Source: G965213525 sp965213525 (GTDB lineage Bacteria; Actinomycetota; Acidimicrobiia; Acidimicrobiales; Poriferisodalaceae). From it: a DNA stretch of 64,000 nt. The stretch is taken from contig OZ243889.1 of assembly GCA_965213525.1 (NCBI GenBank), positions 2,852,001 to 2,916,000 on the forward strand, written 5' to 3'. Shown here one piece after another: positions 44,400-53,233 of this stretch. The notes under the pieces were generated by a model. It ran no database searches. It was given only the letters and a program-made list of their open reading frames with translations, and was not told the DNA's origin. The first letter of the stretch is position 1. The number at the start of each line of letters is the position of its first letter. The position numbers were made by a program, and so were the translations under genes.

Positions 44400-44972
44400 T
44401 CAGCGGGCCATGCCGTAGAACTCGGCGTTGGGCTGCAGGGCGGTCAGGTCGGCCATGCGGTTCGACAGGGCGAACAGCGAGGCGATGGCGCCGATGTCCC
44501 AGATGTCATCGTCGTCGAAGCCGTGGCGCCGAAGTTCGTCCAGATCGTCGTCGGTGATCGACGCCGACTCGGTGGCCACCAGCACGGCGAAGTCCAACAT
44601 CGCCACGTGGCGCTCGTCGAGGCCGGCCTTGTGGTGGTTGATCGCCACCCGATCGGCGATGAGCGGGTCCTTGGCCCGGATGCGCAGGATGGCCCCGTGA
44701 GCGACCACGCAGTAGAGGCAGTCGTTGGCCGCTGAGGTGGCGACCACGATCATCTCCTTCTCCGCGGCCGTCAGTGTGCTGGGGCCGTCCATCACGGCGT
44801 CGTGGTAGGCCATGAAGGCCCGCAGCTCCGCCGGCCGGGCCGCCATCGCCGCGAAGACGTTGGGGACGAAGCCGGTCTTGGCGGCGATGGCCTCGATCCG
44901 TTCTCGCAGGTCATCGGGCAGCTCGGTCAGCGGCGGGACGCCGAAGCGGCTGATGGGGGGGTCGTCGGCCAT
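44400..44972 (-). CDS. AhpD-like / carboxymuconolactone-decarboxylase-fold peroxidase-related protein
   Basis: This 190-residue all-alpha protein has 'LTAAEKEMIVVATSAANDCLYCVVAHGAIL', the AhpD active site CxxC with a following His, and 'IGAIASLFALSNRMADLT'. It fits the 'peroxidase-related enzyme' branch of the AhpD family, which uses the cysteine pair for peroxide or disulfide reduction. TACGTT (44979-44984, minus) is 6 bases before ATG 44972. Its stop lies 18 bases from the convergent hppA stop. Confidence 0.85.
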   Translation of the reverse strand: MADDPPISRFGVPPLTELPDDLRERIEAIAAKTGFVPNVFAAMAARPAELRAFMAYHDAVMDGPSTLTAAEKEMIVVATSAANDCLYCVVAHGAILRIRAKDPLIADRVAINHHKAGLDERHVAMLDFAVLVATESASITDDDLDELRRHGFDDDDIWDIGAIASLFALSNRMADLTALQPNAEFYGMAR

Positions 44973-45081
44973 GCCGGCAACGTAGCGGCGCCACCGCCGC
45001 TCGTCCCCGGGGTCGCTGCGGGCTCGGCGCGGCGACCGCCCGCACCGGGGGCCTGTGGGTGGGCGGGTACCGTCAGGCGCC

Positions 45082-46002
45082 GTGGTCCAGCGCGGCATCG
45101 CCCAGTTCGCCCGAGGCTTCTGCATGGGCTCGGCCGACATCGTGCCGGGCGTCTCGGGGGGCACGATCGCCCTGGTGCTCGGCATCTACGAACGTCTCGT
45201 CGCCAACGTCCACGGCGGCGCCAAGGTGCTCGGCCAGCTCGTGCGCTTCGACGGGCGGGCGGCACGGGCAGCGCTGCGCCAGGTCGAGTGGACGTGGCTG
45301 ATCCCGCTGGCCGCCGGGCTGGCGACGGCGGTCGTGGTGCTCACCTCGGTCCTCGAGCACCAGCTGGAGGAACGTCCAGAGGTGATGTCGGCGGTGTTCT
45401 TCGGACTGGTCGCGGCGTCGATCGTGGTGGCGTGGGACAGCCTCGCCAACCGCGACGGCACGCGGCTGGTGCTGCTGGTGACGGTCGCAGCGGTGTCGTT
45501 CGTGGTGCTCGGCCTGAAAGGCGACGAGATCGCCGAACCGGCCGCCTGGTACCTCGTCGCCGCCGGCGCTGTCGCCCTGTGCGCCGCCATCCTGCCGGGG
45601 GTGTCGGGGTCCTTCGTGCTGGTCATGCTCGGGCTCTACGAGGTCGTCATCGATGCGGTCAACGATCGCGACCTCGGCGTGCTCGCCCTCGTCGGCCTCG
45701 GCGGCGTCGTCGGTCTGGCCCTGTTCTCGTCGCTGTTGAACCGGTTGCTGCGCGACCACCACGACACCGTCATCGCCGCCCTCATCGGCATCATGCTGGG
45801 CTCGTTGCGCATCCTGTGGCCATGGCCAGCCGCCCCCGGTGGGGGCATCGACGAGTCCTCTCTTGGGGCCCCCGAGGCGGCTACCGCCATCCCGGCGGTG
45901 CTCGCCGCCGTGGCAGCGGGGGTCGTCGTGGTGGCCCTGGCCCGGTGGTCGCGCTCGCCGAGCCCGGCCGGCGCTCGCCCGGGCGCACCGAGCGCCCGCT
46001 GA
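45082..46002 (+). CDS. DUF368 membrane protein (undecaprenyl-phosphate recycling family)
   Basis: This 306-residue polytopic protein has the DUF368 hallmarks 'GFCMGSADIVPGVSGGTIALVLGIYERL' and the second internal copy 'ILPGVSGSFVLVMLGLYEVVIDAV'. DUF368 members (PopT) recycle undecaprenyl phosphate across the membrane for peptidoglycan and glycan synthesis, so this is probably the cell's lipid-carrier flippase. GTG 45082 is chosen because TACCGT at 45068-45073 leaves 8 bases. Divergent from the AhpD-like gene. Confidence 0.87.
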   Translation: MVQRGIAQFARGFCMGSADIVPGVSGGTIALVLGIYERLVANVHGGAKVLGQLVRFDGRAARAALRQVEWTWLIPLAAGLATAVVVLTSVLEHQLEERPEVMSAVFFGLVAASIVVAWDSLANRDGTRLVLLVTVAAVSFVVLGLKGDEIAEPAAWYLVAAGAVALCAAILPGVSGSFVLVMLGLYEVVIDAVNDRDLGVLALVGLGGVVGLALFSSLLNRLLRDHHDTVIAALIGIMLGSLRILWPWPAAPGGGIDESSLGAPEAATAIPAVLAAVAAGVVVVALARWSRSPSPAGARPGAPSAR

Positions 46003-46124
46003 TCTGGTCGTCGCCGCCGGGGCGTTGCGGTGGAGCCGGGGCCCCGCTGTGGTAGTCCTCATCATCCGGGGCGTTCGTACGGCGACCAGCCCCGTCGCCC
46101 CCGTCCGCTGACTCCCGGAGGGTC

Positions 46125-48971
46125 GTGGCCACCTCGCTCGTCATCGTCGAATCGCCCACCAAGGCGCGCAAGATCGCCGAGTACCTGGGCGACGGCTTCG
46201 TCGTGGAGTCCTCGGTGGGCCACGTGCGCGACCTGCCGCGGGGTGCTGAGGACGTGCCGGCGGCGTTCAAGGGCGAGCCGTGGGCGCGCCTCGGCGTCGA
46301 CGTCGACAACGACTTCAAGCCGCTGTACGTGGTCACCGGCCGGGCCCGTGACCAGGTCAAGCGCCTGCGCCGGCTGCTCGATGACGCCGACGAGCTGTTG
46401 CTCGCCACCGACGAGGACCGTGAGGGCGAGGCGATCGCCTGGCACCTGCTCGAGGTCTTGAACCCCCGGGTGCCGGTCAAGCGGATGGTGTTCCACGAGA
46501 TCACCCAGAAGGCGATCCGCGACGCGGTGGCCTCGCCTCGTGAGCTCGACCGGCGCCTCGTCGACGCCCAGGAGGCCCGGCGCATCCTCGATCGCCTCTA
46601 CGGCTACGAGGTCTCCCCGGTCCTGTGGAAGAAGGTGATGCCCCGGTTGTCCGCCGGCCGGGTCCAAAGCGTGGCCGTACGCCTCGTGGTCGAGCGCGAA
46701 CGCGAGCGCATGGCCTTCGTGCGGGCCGGGTACTGGGACGTGACCGGCACGTTCACCGGGGCCTCTGGGGGCGAGGCGTTCGACGCCACCATGGTCGCCC
46801 TCGACGGCTCCCGGGTGGCTACGGGGCGTGACTTCGACGCCACCGGACAGGCCACCGACGGGGCGGTCGTGCTCGACGAGGCCCGGGCCGGGGCGCTGGT
46901 CGAGGGTCTCGGCGACGCCACCCTCACCGTCACCGCTCGGGAGTCCCGGCCCTACCGTCGCCGTCCTGCCGCACCGTTCATGACCTCGACGCTGCAACAG
47001 GAGGCCGGGCGCAAGCTGGGCTTCAGCTCGGGCCGCACGATGCGCGCCGCCCAGCGGCTGTACGAGAACGGCCACATCACCTACATGCGCACCGACTCCA
47101 CGACGCTGTCCGCCGACGCCCTGAGCGCCGCCCGAGACCTCATCCGCGAGCGCTTCGGCGCCCGACGCCTGCCGTCTGAGCCCCGCGCCTACGTCCGCAA
47201 GGTCAAGAACGCCCAGGAGGCCCACGAGGCGATCCGCCCCTCGGGCGATCGCTTCGCCCCCCCCGAGCAGGTGGCCGCTGACGTCGGCGCCGACGAGTCC
47301 CGCGTCTACGAGCTGATCTGGCAGCGGACGGTGGCGTCCCAGATGATCGACGTCACCGGCGAGACGGTGACCCTGCGCATGGAGGCCACGACCCCCGCCG
47401 GCGAGCGCGCCGAGTTCGCCACCTCGGGCACCGTGATCACCGAGCCGGGCTTCCGCCTCGCCTACGTCGAGGAGGCCGACGGCGGCGCCGATCGCGAGCA
47501 GGTGCTGCCCCCCCTCGTCGAGGGCGACCGCGTCGACGTCGCCTCCCTCGCCGCCGGCGGGCACGAGACCAGCCCCCCGGCCCGCTTCAACGAGGCCTCG
47601 CTGGTGCGTCGCCTCGAGGAGCTCGGGGTCGGCCGCCCCTCGACCTACGCCTCGATCATCGAGACGATCCAGAGCCGCGGCTACGTGTGGAAGCGGGGCA
47701 ACGCTCTGGTGCCGGCCTTCACCGCCTTCGCCACGATCCGCCTCTTGGAGGAGCACTTCCCCGATCTGGTCGACTACGCCTTCACCGCCCGCATGGAGGA
47801 CGACCTCGACCTCATCGCCGGCGGCGACCAGGAACCGACGCCGTGGCTCGACCGCTTCTACTTCGGTGACGCCCGGGCACGAGCCGAGGGGGGCACCGGT
47901 CACGAGGCGCTCGGGCTGAAGGAGCTCGTGTCGGACCTCGGCGACATCGACGCCCGCCAGATCAACTCGATCCCCCTCGGCGTGGACGCCGAGGGCGTCG
48001 GGGTGACCGCCCGGGTCGGGCGCTACGGGCCCTACGTCGAGCGGGGGGAGGATCGTGCGTCGATCCCCGAGGACCTCCCGCCCGACGAGCTGACCCTCGA
48101 CCAGGCCATGGAGCTGCTCGCCGCGCCCTCCGACGACCGGGTGCTCGGCGTCGACCCCGACAGCGGTCTCGACGTGATCGTGCGGGCCGGCCGCTTCGGG
48201 CCCTTCGTGCAGCTGGGTCGACCCGAGGAGCTCGGTGACGTCAAGCCGGCGACGGCCTCGCTGCTGTCGTCGATGGACCCCGTGACGATCGGCCTCGAAG
48301 ACGCCGTGCGACTGCTGTCGCTGCCCCGGGTGGTGGGCGTCGACCCCAGCGACGGCGAACAGATCCAGGCCCTCAACGGTCGCTACGGGCCGTACCTCAA
48401 GAAGGGCACCGACAGCCGCAGCCTGGAGACCGAGGAGCAGCTGTTCACCGTCGATCTCACCCAGGCGCTGGCGCTGTTCGCCGAGCCGAAGCGGCGCCGG
48501 GGCCAGGCGCCGGCCCGTCCGCCACTCGCCGAGCTGGGCGAGGACCCCGTCAGCGGGGGCGCCATGGTGGTCAAGGACGGCCGCTTCGGGCCCTACGTGA
48601 CCGACGGGGTGGTCAACGCCAGCCTGCGCAAGGGCGACGATCCGACGTCGCTGGCCGCCGAGCGGGCGTCAGAGCTGCTCGAGATGCGACGCCAGAAGCT
48701 CAAAGACGACGGCAAGTGGCCGCCGGCTGCGGCCAACAAGCGAGGGGCGAAGAAGGCCAGCGCCAAGAAGGCCGGCGCCAAGAAGGCCGGCGCCAAGAAG
48801 GCGGCAGCGAAGAAGGCCAGCGCCAAGAAGGCCAGCGCCAAGAAGGCCAGCGCCAAGAAGGCCAGCGCCAAGAAGGCCAGCGCCAAGAAGGCCGGCGCCG
48901 AGAAGGCCGGCGCCGACGGGGCGGGAACGAGCACGACCTCGGCGTCGACGTCGGGCGACGGCGACGGATGA
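46125..48971 (+). CDS. topA: DNA topoisomerase I with lysine-rich repeat tail
   Basis: This 948-residue type IA topoisomerase relaxes negative supercoils. The Toprim domain starts 'LVIVESPTKARKIAEYLGDGFVVESSVGHVRDLP' and has 'LATDEDREGEAIAWHLLE'. The core has 'SAGRVQSVAVRLV' and the catalytic Tyr in 'ITYMRTDST', then 'QEAHEAIRPSG' and 'GVGRPSTYASII'. C-terminal repeats 'GRYGPYV...' replace zinc fingers, as in actinobacteria. The last 70 residues are (AKKAS/G)n, which in mycobacterial TopA helps DNA binding and processivity. GGAGGG precedes GTG 46125. Overlaps tmk by four bases. Confidence 0.96.
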   Translation: MATSLVIVESPTKARKIAEYLGDGFVVESSVGHVRDLPRGAEDVPAAFKGEPWARLGVDVDNDFKPLYVVTGRARDQVKRLRRLLDDADELLLATDEDREGEAIAWHLLEVLNPRVPVKRMVFHEITQKAIRDAVASPRELDRRLVDAQEARRILDRLYGYEVSPVLWKKVMPRLSAGRVQSVAVRLVVERERERMAFVRAGYWDVTGTFTGASGGEAFDATMVALDGSRVATGRDFDATGQATDGAVVLDEARAGALVEGLGDATLTVTARESRPYRRRPAAPFMTSTLQQEAGRKLGFSSGRTMRAAQRLYENGHITYMRTDSTTLSADALSAARDLIRERFGARRLPSEPRAYVRKVKNAQEAHEAIRPSGDRFAPPEQVAADVGADESRVYELIWQRTVASQMIDVTGETVTLRMEATTPAGERAEFATSGTVITEPGFRLAYVEEADGGADREQVLPPLVEGDRVDVASLAAGGHETSPPARFNEASLVRRLEELGVGRPSTYASIIETIQSRGYVWKRGNALVPAFTAFATIRLLEEHFPDLVDYAFTARMEDDLDLIAGGDQEPTPWLDRFYFGDARARAEGGTGHEALGLKELVSDLGDIDARQINSIPLGVDAEGVGVTARVGRYGPYVERGEDRASIPEDLPPDELTLDQAMELLAAPSDDRVLGVDPDSGLDVIVRAGRFGPFVQLGRPEELGDVKPATASLLSSMDPVTIGLEDAVRLLSLPRVVGVDPSDGEQIQALNGRYGPYLKKGTDSRSLETEEQLFTVDLTQALALFAEPKRRRGQAPARPPLAELGEDPVSGGAMVVKDGRFGPYVTDGVVNASLRKGDDPTSLAAERASELLEMRRQKLKDDGKWPPAAANKRGAKKASAKKAGAKKAGAKKAAAKKASAKKASAKKASAKKASAKKASAKKAGAEKAGADGAGTSTTSASTSGDGDG
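48747..48911 (+). repeat. eleven 15-bp units encoding AKKA(S/G/A) in topA
   Basis: Eleven tandem 15-bp units run to the end of topA; most read GCCAAGAAGGCC plus AGC or GGC. Five consecutive units encode AKKAS identically and the last is AEKAG. The near identity at DNA level suggests recent expansion by slippage. Confidence 0.9.
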
Positions 48972-49564
48972 GGGGCCGCCTCGTCGTCGTGGAGGGGTAC
49001 GACGCCAGCGGCAAGACGACCCAGGTCGCCCGGCTGGGCGAGGCGCTCGACGCCCTCGTCACTCGCGAACCCGGTGACACCCGCCTCGGCGCCCAGCTGC
49101 GACAGATCCTCCTCGACGGCGATGATCTCGACGCCCGGGCCGAGGCGCTGCTGTTCGCAGCGGACCGGGCCCAACACGTCGCCGAGGTCATCGCTCCCGC
49201 GCTCGACGCCGGTCGCCACGTGGTCAGTGACCGCTACGTCGACTCGTCGGTCGCCTACCAGGGCTACGGCCGGGGCCTGGTCCCCGACGAGATCCGGCGG
49301 CTCTCGGAGTGGGCGTCAGCGGGGCTGTCGCCTGACCTGGTCATCCTCTTGGACGTGCCGCTCGCCGTCGCCCGGGAGCGCATGGCCGGGGGGCGTGATC
49401 GCATCGAGCGGGAGGTGGCCACGACCGGGGAGCGCGTCCGTGCCGCCTTCGTCGAGATGGCCGCCCGAGCGCCCGAGCGGTGGGTGGTGCTCGACGCCAC
49501 CGCTCCCGCCGACGACGTCGCCGACGCCGCTCGCCGTGTCGTCGAAGAGCGGCTCGGGATCTGA
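48968..49564 (+). CDS. tmk: thymidylate kinase
   Basis: This 198-residue kinase phosphorylates dTMP to dTDP. P-loop 'VVEGYDASGKTTQVARL', the dTMP-binding 'TREPGDTRLGAQLRQILL', the DRY motif in 'VVSDRYVDSSVAYQGYGRGL' and LID 'GGRDRIE'. ATG 48968 overlaps the topA stop (ATGA), so a replication-linked topA-tmk-holB run is formed. A longer frame exists upstream within topA but the family N-terminus begins here. Confidence 0.94.
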   Translation: MRGRLVVVEGYDASGKTTQVARLGEALDALVTREPGDTRLGAQLRQILLDGDDLDARAEALLFAADRAQHVAEVIAPALDAGRHVVSDRYVDSSVAYQGYGRGLVPDEIRRLSEWASAGLSPDLVILLDVPLAVARERMAGGRDRIEREVATTGERVRAAFVEMAARAPERWVVLDATAPADDVADAARRVVEERLGI

Positions 49565-49643
49565 CGGCGCCACGGCCCCGGCCCGGCCGGCCCCGTCCAC
49601 TACCCCATCCCCGTCCCCGGTCGAGTCGGTAGCGTCGACGGTC

Positions 49644-50726
49644 GTGCCGGGCGCTGACGCATCGGGTGCAGCTGTGGCGGACGAGGCCCGGCCGAGCGAC
49701 GGGTGGTCTGCGGTCTGGGGCCAGGACGCAGCCGTCGAGGCGCTGCGGGCGGCGGCCCTCGACCCGGTGCACGCCTACCTGATCGTCGGGCCTGCAGGCT
49801 CAGGCGGTCGGCGCCTCGCCGACGCCTTCGCTGCTGAGGTGCTCGCCGACGGGGCCGCCGACCCGGCCAGGGCGCGCCGCCTGGTCGGTTCGGGGGAGCA
49901 CCCCGATCTGGTGGTGGTCGAGCGGTCCGGCCCGGCGATCACCGCTGACATGGCCCGTGACCTGCGCCGCCTGGCGGCCCGTCCGCCCGTCGAGTCACCC
50001 CGCAAGGTCATCATCGCCACCGACTTCCACCTGGTGCGCGAGGCGGGACCCATCTTGTTGAAGACGCTGGAGGAGCCCAGTCCCTCGACGGTGTTCGTGC
50101 TGCTCGCCGACGACGTGCCCGCCGATCTGGTGACGATCGCCTCGAGGTGCGTGCGCATCGAGCTCGGTCCGGTGCGCACCGAGGTGCTGGAGGAGGCGCT
50201 GGCGGCCCAGGGCGTCGAACCCGGGCGGGCCTCGGCCCTGGCTGCGATGGCCGCCGGGGACGTCGACCGTGCCCTGCTGCTCGCCGGTGATCCCGGCGCC
50301 GCCCAGCGCCACGAGGTCTGGCGTTCGGTGCCCGATCGCCTGGACGGCACCGGCGCCAGCGCCCTGGGCCTGGTCGACGAGCTCCTCGCTGCCGTCGACG
50401 GCATCTCGGTGCCGGTGCGCGCCACCCACGCCGCTGAACTGCAGGTCTGGCGCGCCCAACGTGAGCGGGCCGGCCTGTCGACGACGGTGCCCAAGGACAT
50501 GACCGACCGCCACCGGCGCGAGGAGCGCCGCGCCAGGGCCGACGAGCTGCAGGCCGGTCTGGCGGCCCTGGCCGGACGGTTGCGCGAGGCGATGGGCGAG
50601 GGAACCGCTGGGGCCGGTGAACAGACTGCCGAGGGGCTGACGAGGGTCGGTGCGGCCAGGGACGCACTGGTTCGCAACCCCAACGAGCGGCTGCTGCTGA
50701 CCGACCTGCTGCTGGGCCTGGCCTGA
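49644..50726 (+). CDS. holB: DNA polymerase III subunit delta' (clamp loader)
   Basis: This 360-residue delta' subunit has 'VWGQDAAVEALRAAALDPVHAYLIVGPAGSGGRRLADAF', a degenerate P-loop without the lysine, as is normal for delta', which does not hydrolyse ATP. It also has 'IIATDFHLVREAGPILLKTLEEPSPSTVFVLLADD' and 'TIASRCVRIEL'. The C-terminal half is the helical collar domain. GTG 49644 is chosen because TAGCGT at 49630-49635 leaves 8 bases. It follows tmk, the usual order. Confidence 0.9.
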   Translation: MPGADASGAAVADEARPSDGWSAVWGQDAAVEALRAAALDPVHAYLIVGPAGSGGRRLADAFAAEVLADGAADPARARRLVGSGEHPDLVVVERSGPAITADMARDLRRLAARPPVESPRKVIIATDFHLVREAGPILLKTLEEPSPSTVFVLLADDVPADLVTIASRCVRIELGPVRTEVLEEALAAQGVEPGRASALAAMAAGDVDRALLLAGDPGAAQRHEVWRSVPDRLDGTGASALGLVDELLAAVDGISVPVRATHAAELQVWRAQRERAGLSTTVPKDMTDRHRREERRARADELQAGLAALAGRLREAMGEGTAGAGEQTAEGLTRVGAARDALVRNPNERLLLTDLLLGLA

Positions 50727-50759
50727 GGGGTCGCCGTCGCTGCGTCGTGGACCCGGGGG

Positions 50760-50831
50760 AGCCCGTGGTGGGGATCGAACCCACGGCCTGCCGCTTACGA
50801 GGCGGCTGCTCTTCCACTGAGCTACACGGGC
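50760..50831 (-). tRNA. tRNA-Thr (anticodon CGT)
   Basis: Read on the minus strand: acceptor GCCCGTG / CACGGGC (50825-50831 with 50761-50767), D arm with 'AGTGGA', anticodon arm GCCGC-CTCGTAA-GCGGC with CGT, and T arm GTGGG-TTCGATC-CCCAC. The discriminator is T and no CCA is encoded. It reads ACG codons, frequent in this GC-rich genome. Confidence 0.93.
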
Positions 50832-50879
50832 GACGGGCGGAGCCGAGGGTACCGACGTCGACCACCGCGACGCCACGTG

Positions 50880-52079
50880 TCAGCCGATGCCGGCTCCGAA
50901 GTCGGCCAGGACCGCATCGGCGCCGGCGTCGAGGCCGAGCACGGCCGCACCGCCGTCGGTGGTCCACGGGTACACGGGCAGCTCGGTCACCGCTGGGGCC
51001 TGGCCCCTCAGATCGAGGCCCAGGCCGGCGACCTCGGTCATGGCGAGCTGGTCGTCGACCACGACGCCGTCAGACAGCGCAGAGAGCGTCCGCGCCATCG
51101 TGACCGGGTTGCGGGTGGCGGCCACCTGGTCCAAGACGGCGGTCAGGAAGCGCTGCTGGCGGACGCCACGCCCGATGTCACCGGTGGGGTCGACCCTGGG
51201 CGCCCCGTCGACGGTCTCGGTGTAGTTGCGCGAGCGCACGTAGGCGAGGGCCTGGGAGCCGTCGAGGCGGACCGGCCCACCGGTCGGCACGGCGAGACCC
51301 GAGGCGGGGTCGCTGGCCGGGTGCTCGAACTCCACGACCACGCCCCCGAGGGCGTCGACGACCTGGCCGAAGTGGGCGAGGTCGACCTCGAGGTAGTGGT
51401 GCACGGGCAGGCCGAGCCCGCTCTGCACGGTGGCGACCAGGCGCTCGGGCCCTCCGGCGTAGGCGGTGTTGAGGCGCTGGGAGGTCCCCGTGCCGGCGAT
51501 CGGGAGCCACAGGTCCCGGGGCAGGGACAAGAACCTCGAGCCCTGGTCGTCGAGGCGCAGCACCATCACGGTGTCGGCCCGCTCGCCGTCGACCTGGTCG
51601 CCGATGAGCGCGCCCGCCAAGGGGTCGTCGGCTCCGATGCCCTCGCGCGAATCGGTGCCCACCAGCAGCAGGTTCGTGGCGTCGCCGCCGTCGTCGAGCA
51701 CGCCGGAGAGCGCGACCCGGTCGACGTCGTCCCACGTCCACCAGGTCCAGGCCGCCGCCCCGGCGAGGACGAGGCCGAGGACGCAGAGCGTGGCGAGGAC
51801 GACCCGGGGCCGACGTCGCTCGCCGGAGCGGCGACCCCTCGACCCGTGGGCAGGATGGGGCGTAAGGTGGTCGGGCGGTCCGATGCGATCGGCCCCGCCG
51901 TCCCGGCCGTCGGGCTCGTCGCGGGGCCGGCGGATCTCCTGGTCGAGGGCGCGCCCGGGGGCGGGGGGGCGTGGGGGCCCGGGGGCCGGGCCGGGCAGGG
52001 CACCGGCGGCGCGCCAGAAGTCCTCGTCGTACGCGCCCGGGTCGGGGTGGCGGGCGCCGGGGGAGGACCGCTGGGTCAC
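50880..52079 (-). CDS. LytR-CpsA-Psr (LCP) family cell-wall glycopolymer transferase
   Basis: A disordered, Pro/Arg-rich cytoplasmic N-terminus (about 90 residues) precedes one membrane helix ('VVLATLCVLGLVLAGAAAWTWW'). The extracellular LCP domain follows: 'NLLLVGTDSRE', 'ADTVMVLRLDDQGSRFLSLPRDLW', 'RLNTAYAGGPERLVATVQSGLGLPVHHYLEVDLAHF' and 'LAYVRSRN'. LCP enzymes attach teichoic-acid-like polymers or arabinogalactan to peptidoglycan. The protein is 399 residues. An AGGAG site lies before GTG 52079, with TACGTT 52125-52130 (minus) as a possible -10. Confidence 0.9.
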   Translation of the reverse strand: MTQRSSPGARHPDPGAYDEDFWRAAGALPGPAPGPPRPPAPGRALDQEIRRPRDEPDGRDGGADRIGPPDHLTPHPAHGSRGRRSGERRRPRVVLATLCVLGLVLAGAAAWTWWTWDDVDRVALSGVLDDGGDATNLLLVGTDSREGIGADDPLAGALIGDQVDGERADTVMVLRLDDQGSRFLSLPRDLWLPIAGTGTSQRLNTAYAGGPERLVATVQSGLGLPVHHYLEVDLAHFGQVVDALGGVVVEFEHPASDPASGLAVPTGGPVRLDGSQALAYVRSRNYTETVDGAPRVDPTGDIGRGVRQQRFLTAVLDQVAATRNPVTMARTLSALSDGVVVDDQLAMTEVAGLGLDLRGQAPAVTELPVYPWTTDGGAAVLGLDAGADAVLADFGAGIG

Positions 52080-52181
52080 CGTGCTCCTGGGCGGGTCAGA
52101 CGCGACGTGTCGAGACGGTGCCGCAACGTAGCGGCCCCAGCGTCCCCGGAGGTGTCACAGGGCGACTTGTAGGGTGACCCC

Positions 52182-52793
52182 GTGGCGGACCAGGCCGACT
52201 TCGTCGAGCTGACAGCAGACCTCGCCGGCCCCCTGCTCGCCGCCGCCCGGCGCATGACGCAGAGCACCGCTGACGCCGAGGACCTCACCCAGGAGACCTA
52301 CCTGCGGGCCTACCGGGGCTTCGGGGGCTTCAGCGAGGGCACCAACCTCAAGGCGTGGATGTTTCGCATCCTCACCAACGCCTACATCAACCGGTACCGG
52401 GCCGCCCAACGCCGCGTCGACGAGACCGAGCTCGACGAGGGCGAGGACTTCTACCTCTTCCGACGTCTCGGCGGGCTCGAGGCCGCAGCTGCGGGTCGCA
52501 GCGCCGAGGACGAGGTCATGGCGCTGTTCACCGAGAGCGAGGTGACCGAGGCCGTGGAGGCCCTTCCCGAGCAGTACCGGATGGCGGTGCTGCTCGCTGA
52601 CGTCGAGGGCTTCGCCTACAAGGAGATCGCCGAGATCCTCGACATCCCGATCGGCACGGTGATGAGCCGTCTGCATCGCGGAAGAAGGAGGCTGCAGGAG
52701 CGGTTGTACGACTTCGCCCAACGTCGCGGCCTCGCTGCGCCCCGGGAGATCGACGAACCCACCGACACGGGAGCCGGCATCGCCGATGGCTGA
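52182..52793 (+). CDS. ECF sigma factor, SigR/SigH-like
   Basis: This 203-residue ECF sigma has region 2 ('ARRMTQSTADAEDLTQETYLRAYRGFGGFSEGTNLKAWMFRILTNAYINRYRAAQRR') and region 4 ('EALPEQYRMAVLLADVEGFAYKEIAEILDIPIGTVMSRLHRGRRRLQERL'). This resembles SigR of Streptomyces and SigH of Mycobacterium, which drive the thiol-oxidative stress response. The overlapping downstream gene encodes an RsrA-like anti-sigma factor. TAGGGT at 52170-52175 is 6 bases before GTG 52182. Confidence 0.9.
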   Translation: MADQADFVELTADLAGPLLAAARRMTQSTADAEDLTQETYLRAYRGFGGFSEGTNLKAWMFRILTNAYINRYRAAQRRVDETELDEGEDFYLFRRLGGLEAAAAGRSAEDEVMALFTESEVTEAVEALPEQYRMAVLLADVEGFAYKEIAEILDIPIGTVMSRLHRGRRRLQERLYDFAQRRGLAAPREIDEPTDTGAGIADG

Positions 52794-53058
52794 TCACGAC
52801 TGCGATGCGGTCCTGGCGAGCGTCCACGAGCTGCTCGAGGGCGAGCTCGGTCCCGGCCGCCGGCGTGAGCTCGCCGGACGTCTGTCCGAGTGCGGCCACT
52901 GCCTCGAGGCCATCGAGTTCGAAGTCGAGCTGAAGCTGGCCGTGCAGGCCTCGTGCCGGGAGGACCTGCCGCCCGGCATGCTCGACCGGTTGCGGGCGGT
53001 GCTGGCTGCCGAGCGGCCCGGCAGCGAGCCGGGCCGACCCGACTCGTGGGCCCTGTGA
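52786..53058 (+). CDS. RsrA-like zinc-finger anti-sigma factor
   Basis: This 90-residue protein resembles redox anti-sigma factors that release a SigR-type sigma when their zinc-thiol site is oxidised. Cys6 ('HDCDAVLASVHELLEGEL'), Cys36 and Cys39 ('SECGHCLE') match the family. The His that precedes CxxC by four residues in the ZAS motif is Arg32; a His (38) lies between the two cysteines instead. Its start overlaps the sigma stop by eight bases. Confidence 0.8.
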   Translation: MADHDCDAVLASVHELLEGELGPGRRRELAGRLSECGHCLEAIEFEVELKLAVQASCREDLPPGMLDRLRAVLAAERPGSEPGRPDSWAL

Positions 53059-53079
53059 GCCCCGTCCTAGAGTGGCGCC

Positions 53080-53229
53080 ATGGAGCTGATGCTCGCGTCC
53101 CGGGTCTGGCACGCATGGTTGGCCTTCCCCCTGTTCCTGTTGGCCGTGCTGATGGTGGTCGGGTTGGTCGTGGGATACCTGATGAAGGTCGTGGCCCCGC
53201 GGTACCCCCGCTCCTCCCAGCGTCGCTGA
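53080..53229 (+). CDS. small single-span membrane protein, 49 residues
   Basis: ATG 53080 opens a 49-codon frame with a short amphipathic start ('MELMLASRVWHAWLAF'), one hydrophobic helix ('PLFLLAVLMVVGLVVGYLM') and a basic tail ('APRYPRSSQRR') that should face the cytoplasm. TAGAGT at 53068-53073 leaves 6 bases before the ATG. It ends four bases before the DUF2342 gene and follows the anti-sigma gene by 21 bases. Not a family I recognise. Confidence 0.72.
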   Translation: MELMLASRVWHAWLAFPLFLLAVLMVVGLVVGYLMKVVAPRYPRSSQRR

Positions 53230-53233
53230 GCCG

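Noticed and set aside
48747..48911. Short regular repeats as a possible CRISPR array
   Set aside because: Units are 15 bp with no spacers and lie in frame within topA, encoding its lysine-rich tail.
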